Positions 60,166 through 64,000 of a DNA stretch of 64,000 nucleotides are shown in pieces; within the stretch, counting starts at the first letter, position 1, and every line of letters starts with the position of its first letter. A program made the position numbers and the translations under genes. The notes beneath the pieces are model-generated. The model did no database searches and was not told the DNA's origin. It worked only from the letters and a program-made list of their open reading frames with translations. The DNA is from Angiostrongylus vasorum (Eukaryota; Nematoda; Chromadorea; Rhabditida; Metastrongylidae). The stretch is taken from positions 124,001 through 188,000 of the forward strand of contig JADANN010000123.1 of NCBI GenBank assembly GCA_018806985.1. Direction: 5' to 3'.

Positions 60166-60357
60166 TTTTTATGGATAAAAAAAAGCTTTGAAAAACATTA
60201 CTTCGTTTTGTGACAACTGATATAATACTGACTGCTGCAGGATGGATGGTCCAGAGTAAAACAAATTATCATCGACGGAAAATCAACAAATCCACAACCG
60301 TCCTGTTGTATAAAATAACCTTTTATTCGAGTGGTGCACCAGTCAAGAAGATTCGCC

Positions 60358-60490
60358 TCGAACGACTATGGAGAATCACAAAGCGAAGACGACCAACTGT
60401 GGACCATCGACTCGAATCATCGCGGCTCTGTGGAAGGCGAAGACGCGGAAATGAAAGCGGAATAAGAATTTTTCTGGCAAACTCGTGTTA
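60358..60490 (+). repeat. Foldback-related repeat
   Basis: GAAGACGACCAACTGTGGAC CATCGACTCGAATCATCG (space added) and CGGCTCTGTGGAAGGCGAAG match the complement of the unit in rps-7 intron 1 (19301-19399). Confidence 0.6.
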
Positions 60491-60601
60491 GCTTGTCAAT
60501 GAAAAGAAAATACAAAGACTATGTTCAACATGCCGTCACCTGTCACATTAAGATCTTTCAGATAGAGAATAGAAATAAACTTTTAGATAGAACAACAGTG
60601 A

Positions 60602-60884
60602 CAAAAAAAAGGATAAAGCTCTCGGTGTTGAGCAATCCCTGAGGGATGCGCCATGCATTCGATTTCATCAAGCATCGTTTGGAGGTGACGGAATGCATAT
60701 CTGGCCTTTACAATGACTCGCGGTGGCCTAGCGATGTATCGAGCCAGTGCTGCTATCCTTCCAGACAAGTCTGGTACCAAATGGCCTACCCCGGAAGGAT
60801 GGAAGGTTTGGCGGGTTGTGGGCACGTAGATCGATTCTACGCGTGTGTTGCAGGACACCTCCGAGCACTGGGCCATGCGCGCCC
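60602..60884 (-). repeat. SINE-A copy 12
   Basis: Minus copy. AGAACAA flanks it at 60589-60595 and 60885-60891. Confidence 0.82.
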
Positions 60885-60894
60885 AGAACAATAA

Positions 60895-61215
60895 TGATAG
60901 GAACAAATAATAGGCAGTAAATAGAAAGCTATACACTGTGATTTCGACTACAGCTCAGCATAACTGGGCTCAATTCCGATTTGTGCTCCGCAGATCGATC
61001 CCGTTGACAGGTGATTGCTGATGGCACCGTAAAGGTAAAAGGACTGGCTGAGAGAAAGACAGATCAACAGCTTCCGTGACGCAGCGGTAACATGTGAGCC
61101 CCTAAAAGGGCAATCGCGGGTTCGAGTCTGGCTGGGGTCTAAATCTTGTACATATCTCAACATCACTGTGGTTGTATTCCACATGATACCCTACGGGGGA
61201 AAAACAGTAGGCGGT
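60895..61215 (+). repeat. Foldback-B, plus arm with best tRNA-like boxes
   Basis: A box GTGACGCAGCGGTAACATG (61077-61095) and B box GGGTTCGAGTCT (61118-61129), the clearest evidence that this family carries a tRNA-derived Pol III promoter. Near-direct repeats AATAGGCAGTAAATAGAAAG and AGTAGGCGGTAAATGAAAAG lie at its two ends. Confidence 0.82.
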
Positions 61216-61335
61216 AAATGAAAAGGTTTTAAGCTTTAAGTAAACTTAAAATGATTTCTGATGCAGCCCATATTCAAGAGGGATGGTTTATCCAGCAGCG
61301 ATGCACAACAAACTTTTGAGGTAATGAATCGAAAA

Positions 61336-61735
61336 ACAGAGGGAGGATAGCACAGTGGTAAAGAAGCGCGTCATCATGAGCACGGTGATAGTTCGATTCC
61401 GCACTAGGCCAACCAAGCCTCTCACCCTCCAGGGTCTGGAAATTGGTACCAGATTTGTCTGGGGAAAAAATCACTCTCCGCAATCCAATTGGGAACGCTC
61501 AAGCCCGGCTACTTCAGGACTCCGGAGAGAACTGCTCGACTAGCATTCTGCCACATCCAAGATGAAATTAAAATCCTCAAGCAGCACTCGAAGACGCAAG
61601 TAAAGCTAGAAAATCTTCGTGGAAAATGGATGCGAGGAAACGAGCTGAGTATGAGAAGTGCTGTGATCCGCACAGTAGACGTGAAGACGGGTCAAAATAG
61701 AGTAGAACAGAATAGAATTCGAAAAACCGATCAAT
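61336..61735 (+). repeat. SINE-D reference copy
   Basis: Head GGATAGCACAGTGGTAAAG (A box) and ATAGTTCGATTCCGC (B box), then CAACCAAGCCTCTCACCCTC and AATTGGTACCAGATTTGTCT, which resemble SINE-A, followed by a different 3' body (GAAATTAAAATCCTCAAGCA, GGATGCGAGGAAACGA, CCGCACAGTAGACGTG). So A and D share a front half and differ in the tail. Confidence 0.7.
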
Positions 61736-61836
61736 AAGTCTCGGCATTAATAACTGATTGATCTCAAGAAGCTTAGCGAAGATAGTTCATAAGGTACAAA
61801 CCTATGGAGATTTACCCATTGGTATACATCAACTGA

Positions 61837-62117
61837 AGGGCGCGTGTGGCGCAATGGTTGAAGGCGCCACTGCGACACATACGTGGAATCGATCCCCGCG
61901 CCCATGGCTCACCAAGCCTTCCATCCCTTCGGGGTCGGCAAATTGGCACCCGAATTGTCTGGGAGGATAGCGGTCGATACATCGGTAGGCCACCGCGAGT
62001 CATTGTAAAGGCCAGGTATTCATTTAATCACCTCCAACGATACTGGATGAAGTCGAATGCATGACACATCCCTCAGGGATTGATCAACGCCGAGAGCTTT
62101 ATCCTCTTTTTTGTGTA
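61837..62117 (+). repeat. SINE-A copy 13
   Basis: Plus copy with a small deletion where others read GCAGCACTGG. CAACTGA flanks it at 61830-61836 and 62119-62125. Confidence 0.82.
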
Positions 62118-62124
62118 CCAACTG

Positions 62125-62474
62125 AGTATAACTATTATCTACTGCCCATTATTCTTCAAAACAGCTTATTATATGGATTACAACCACAATGGTGCTGAGA
62201 TATTTGCAAAACTAGGACCCCAGACTAGATTCGAACCAATGATTACTCTTTTCTGGAGGCTAACGTGTTACGCGCTGCGCCACTGATACCCTTGCTTTAC
62301 CTTTCTCTCAGCTAGTTTTTTACCATAACGGTGCCATCGGCAACCACCCGTCAACGGGAATAATCTGGGGAGCACAAATTGGCATTTAGCCAAGTTAAGC
62401 TGAAACCTCGAAAAGAGTAATCACTGTTCGATCTGGCACGGGATCCTAGTTTTGCAAATATCTCAGCATCATTA
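62125..62474. repeat. Foldback-B with target-site duplication
   Basis: Long minus arm (62130-62405) and short plus arm (62410-62474), bounded by an 11-bp exact duplication TGTACCAACTG at 62114-62124 and 62475-62485. This shows that the inverted structure inserted as one unit. Confidence 0.88.
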
Positions 62475-62820
62475 TGTACCAACTGTCTATAAACACAAAG
62501 GAGAAGATCAGAATCCCTTTTATTCAGCCAGTTTTTGCGAATAACAATTAGGGTACCTCATCGTAAACTACGCGGTGTGCAAAGGTTTTCATTTAGACGA
62601 TACTGTCGTGGTATTTGTGTGCGATTGCGAACAATGTGATTAAGAACACGACGTTGTGACTAGCGAAAATTTTGATCTAGTGCTCTCAGGTTGTAGGATT
62701 GTCTAAGTTTATTTTAGCTGATTAGATCAAGTTCTCGGGTATGACTCCATCCTTTTGACCTATTAAGTCGTTTTGATGCTTGCTATTCTGCTTTCTTTGC
62801 TTCTATTAAGTTCCAGAAAT

Positions 62821-63034
62821 ATGACAGATACGGAGATGGTTGATGGTGTGCCAACGAAAATCGTTATGGTCGGTACTTCAAGTATGTCCTTACACCAGAG
62901 GTTAGTTGAATGCTATGTCATAGATATACCTTGTGTCTGTTGCGTAGTTGAGGGTTAAATTGTGTATCCATATTTTCCGGTTCTCACGAATGCAGAAACC
63001 AAAGGCCACATCTAGCAGACAGGTTGCTGACAGG
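62821..63034 (+). CDS. First exons of an unidentified gene
   Basis: ATG at 62821 follows an acceptor (AAGTTCCAG ending 62816) by four bases, as in trans-spliced genes. Exon 1 62821-62900 encodes MTDTEMVDGVPTKIVMVGTS and ends at AG|GTTAGT; exon 2 62996-63034 follows in phase with NQRPHLADRLLTG to a GTGCGT donor (a GTTGCT donor at 63021 is an alternative). A third exon may be 63719-63775 (VLKQYVMVDRLVTRIYSF), in matching phase. No family recognised; the rest would lie right of the window. Confidence 0.45.
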
Positions 63035-63039
63035 GTGCG

Positions 63040-64000
63040 TTACATTTTTCTTGCTTTCCATGTTGGCCAATAAGTTGTGTTTTTTTGCTTTTTGGGTAGG
63101 TTTATGGAAACACTGATTGTCAGAGGCAAAACTGATAGCGTCTCATTTAACCCTCGTAGTGAAAAGAGCTGTGGTAGGTTTTTTGGACTAAAAGTTCTGT
63201 CGCTAGTATGGTCTGTACGGTGCTCGTAGTGAACGTATCCTTTTTTTTTCACGATGGAAATAAGGTAGTTGTAGCGATGAGTTTGGAAGAAACCTGTTTC
63301 TAAAAATGCTGATACCCCTCTCACGTCTTCAGTATATCTGCTGTTTGAAAAACAAATGATTTAAGGTTTTATGGCAGTAAATTTCCTTATTACGAAGGCA
63401 TTCTGATTAGATATAACCAACAAGAACCAGTAGGATCGTAAGGAGTTGTTATTGGTATACTCTCTACGTTATCAATTGTGCGTCATCTAACAGCATAGTG
63501 GAGGCTCCATGCGTCCCTTTGACGAGAGAGGATTTGCTTATTGAACACTTCCCTTGATGACAACAGAGATGGTGTAGAAGTTAGAAGTTCTACATGGTGC
63601 TTTTACAAGCTCGTCAAGAACACCCTATTATTCGGATGTCTTTTCACAGAACTCAATAGTATCTTGTCAGTCGATTCTCCACGGGTTTTACAAGGTATTT
63701 TCACCACCAAATTTTCAGCGTTCTTAAACAGTACGTGATGGTGGACCGTCTCGTTACTCGAATCTATTCGTTCGCGTGATTAGATCAGTTAACGCAGTTT
63801 TGTTTCTTCTGGATGTGTCAGACAAAACTGCTTTGTCATCTGGCTTCCACATCGTCTCAATTCGTTGATCAAGTTATCTTTCTGACGTATACACAATTAA
63901 ACTAATATTGAGATAAGTCAGTCCATTTCTCCGAATATCATCCTTGTGGAGCTCAGTCATATCTAAGTTATTTCTTATACCAGGTGCGCTGTTGACGTCA
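63040..64000. other. Right end of window
   Basis: Apart from the possible exon at 63719-63775, and an exon-like open stretch near 63744-63865 (VLFLLDVSDKTALSSGFHIV) in another frame, I see no repeat or gene that can be named. Confidence 0.35.

Noticed and set aside
4748..62117. Functional tRNA genes at the many GGCGCAGTGG motifs
   Set aside because: These are SINE heads: there is no closed acceptor stem, the B-box segment is imperfect and a shared ~200-bp body follows each one.
1..64000. CRISPR arrays, bacterial operons, rRNA genes
   Set aside because: No spaced direct repeats of CRISPR type, no ribosome-binding-site-led gene strings and no rRNA sequence; the intron-rich genes and repeats are nuclear animal DNA.

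Overview
The window is nuclear DNA from a nematode, most likely a strongylid parasite of the hookworm group. The grounds are small exons with TTTTCAG-type 3' splice sites, acceptor sites directly in front of start codons that fit spliced-leader trans-splicing, an rps-7 gene whose 194-residue product has C. elegans-like length, and introns packed with tRNA-derived SINEs and RTE-type LINEs. The order is an inference, and no species is claimed.

Layout. From 1 to about 12300 (+) lies the 3' part of an Aster/GRAMD1-like gene: the tail of a GRAM domain, a complete VASt lipid-transfer domain, a presumed membrane anchor and a short coiled tail. From 12300 to 18100 there is no securely identified gene, only SINEs, an RTE remnant and two unidentified coding-like stretches near 14350-14970. 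rps-7 (40S ribosomal protein eS7) fills 18135-21863 (+) in four exons, with two foldback sequences in intron 1. A repeat-rich gap follows. From 48430 back to 25211 (-) runs one gene of about 23 kb whose 23 exons I could join in phase. It encodes a TAPL/ABCB9-like half ABC transporter of about 767 residues, related to C. elegans HAF-4/HAF-9. rps-7 and this gene are convergent. Its introns hold an RTE LINE, a Penelope-like element and many SINEs. From 49100 to 54400 are two more large RTE pieces in opposite orientation. A small intact membrane-protein ORF sits at 55782-56174 (-). From 56400 to 62500 SINEs and foldbacks follow one another closely. An unidentified gene appears to start at 62821 (+) and run off the right edge.

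Repeats. Four recurrent families are named here. SINE-A is about 280 bp with a tRNA-like head and often clear target-site duplications. Foldback-B is about 250-450 bp with tRNA-like sequence and conserved inverted ends. Repeat-C is about 380 bp, ends in a short tandem heptamer-like motif and has no visible promoter. SINE-D is an older tRNA-headed family. They nest in one another, which gives relative ages.

The genes share no obvious pathway. The Aster-like protein (sterol transfer at membrane contacts) and the HAF-like transporter (lysosome-related organelle in C. elegans) both act on internal membranes, but nothing here shows a functional link. The most notable points are the foldback-B architecture, two RTE copies that share the same disabling mutations, and a one-base homopolymer excess that breaks the reading frame at the ABC signature of an otherwise intact transporter.
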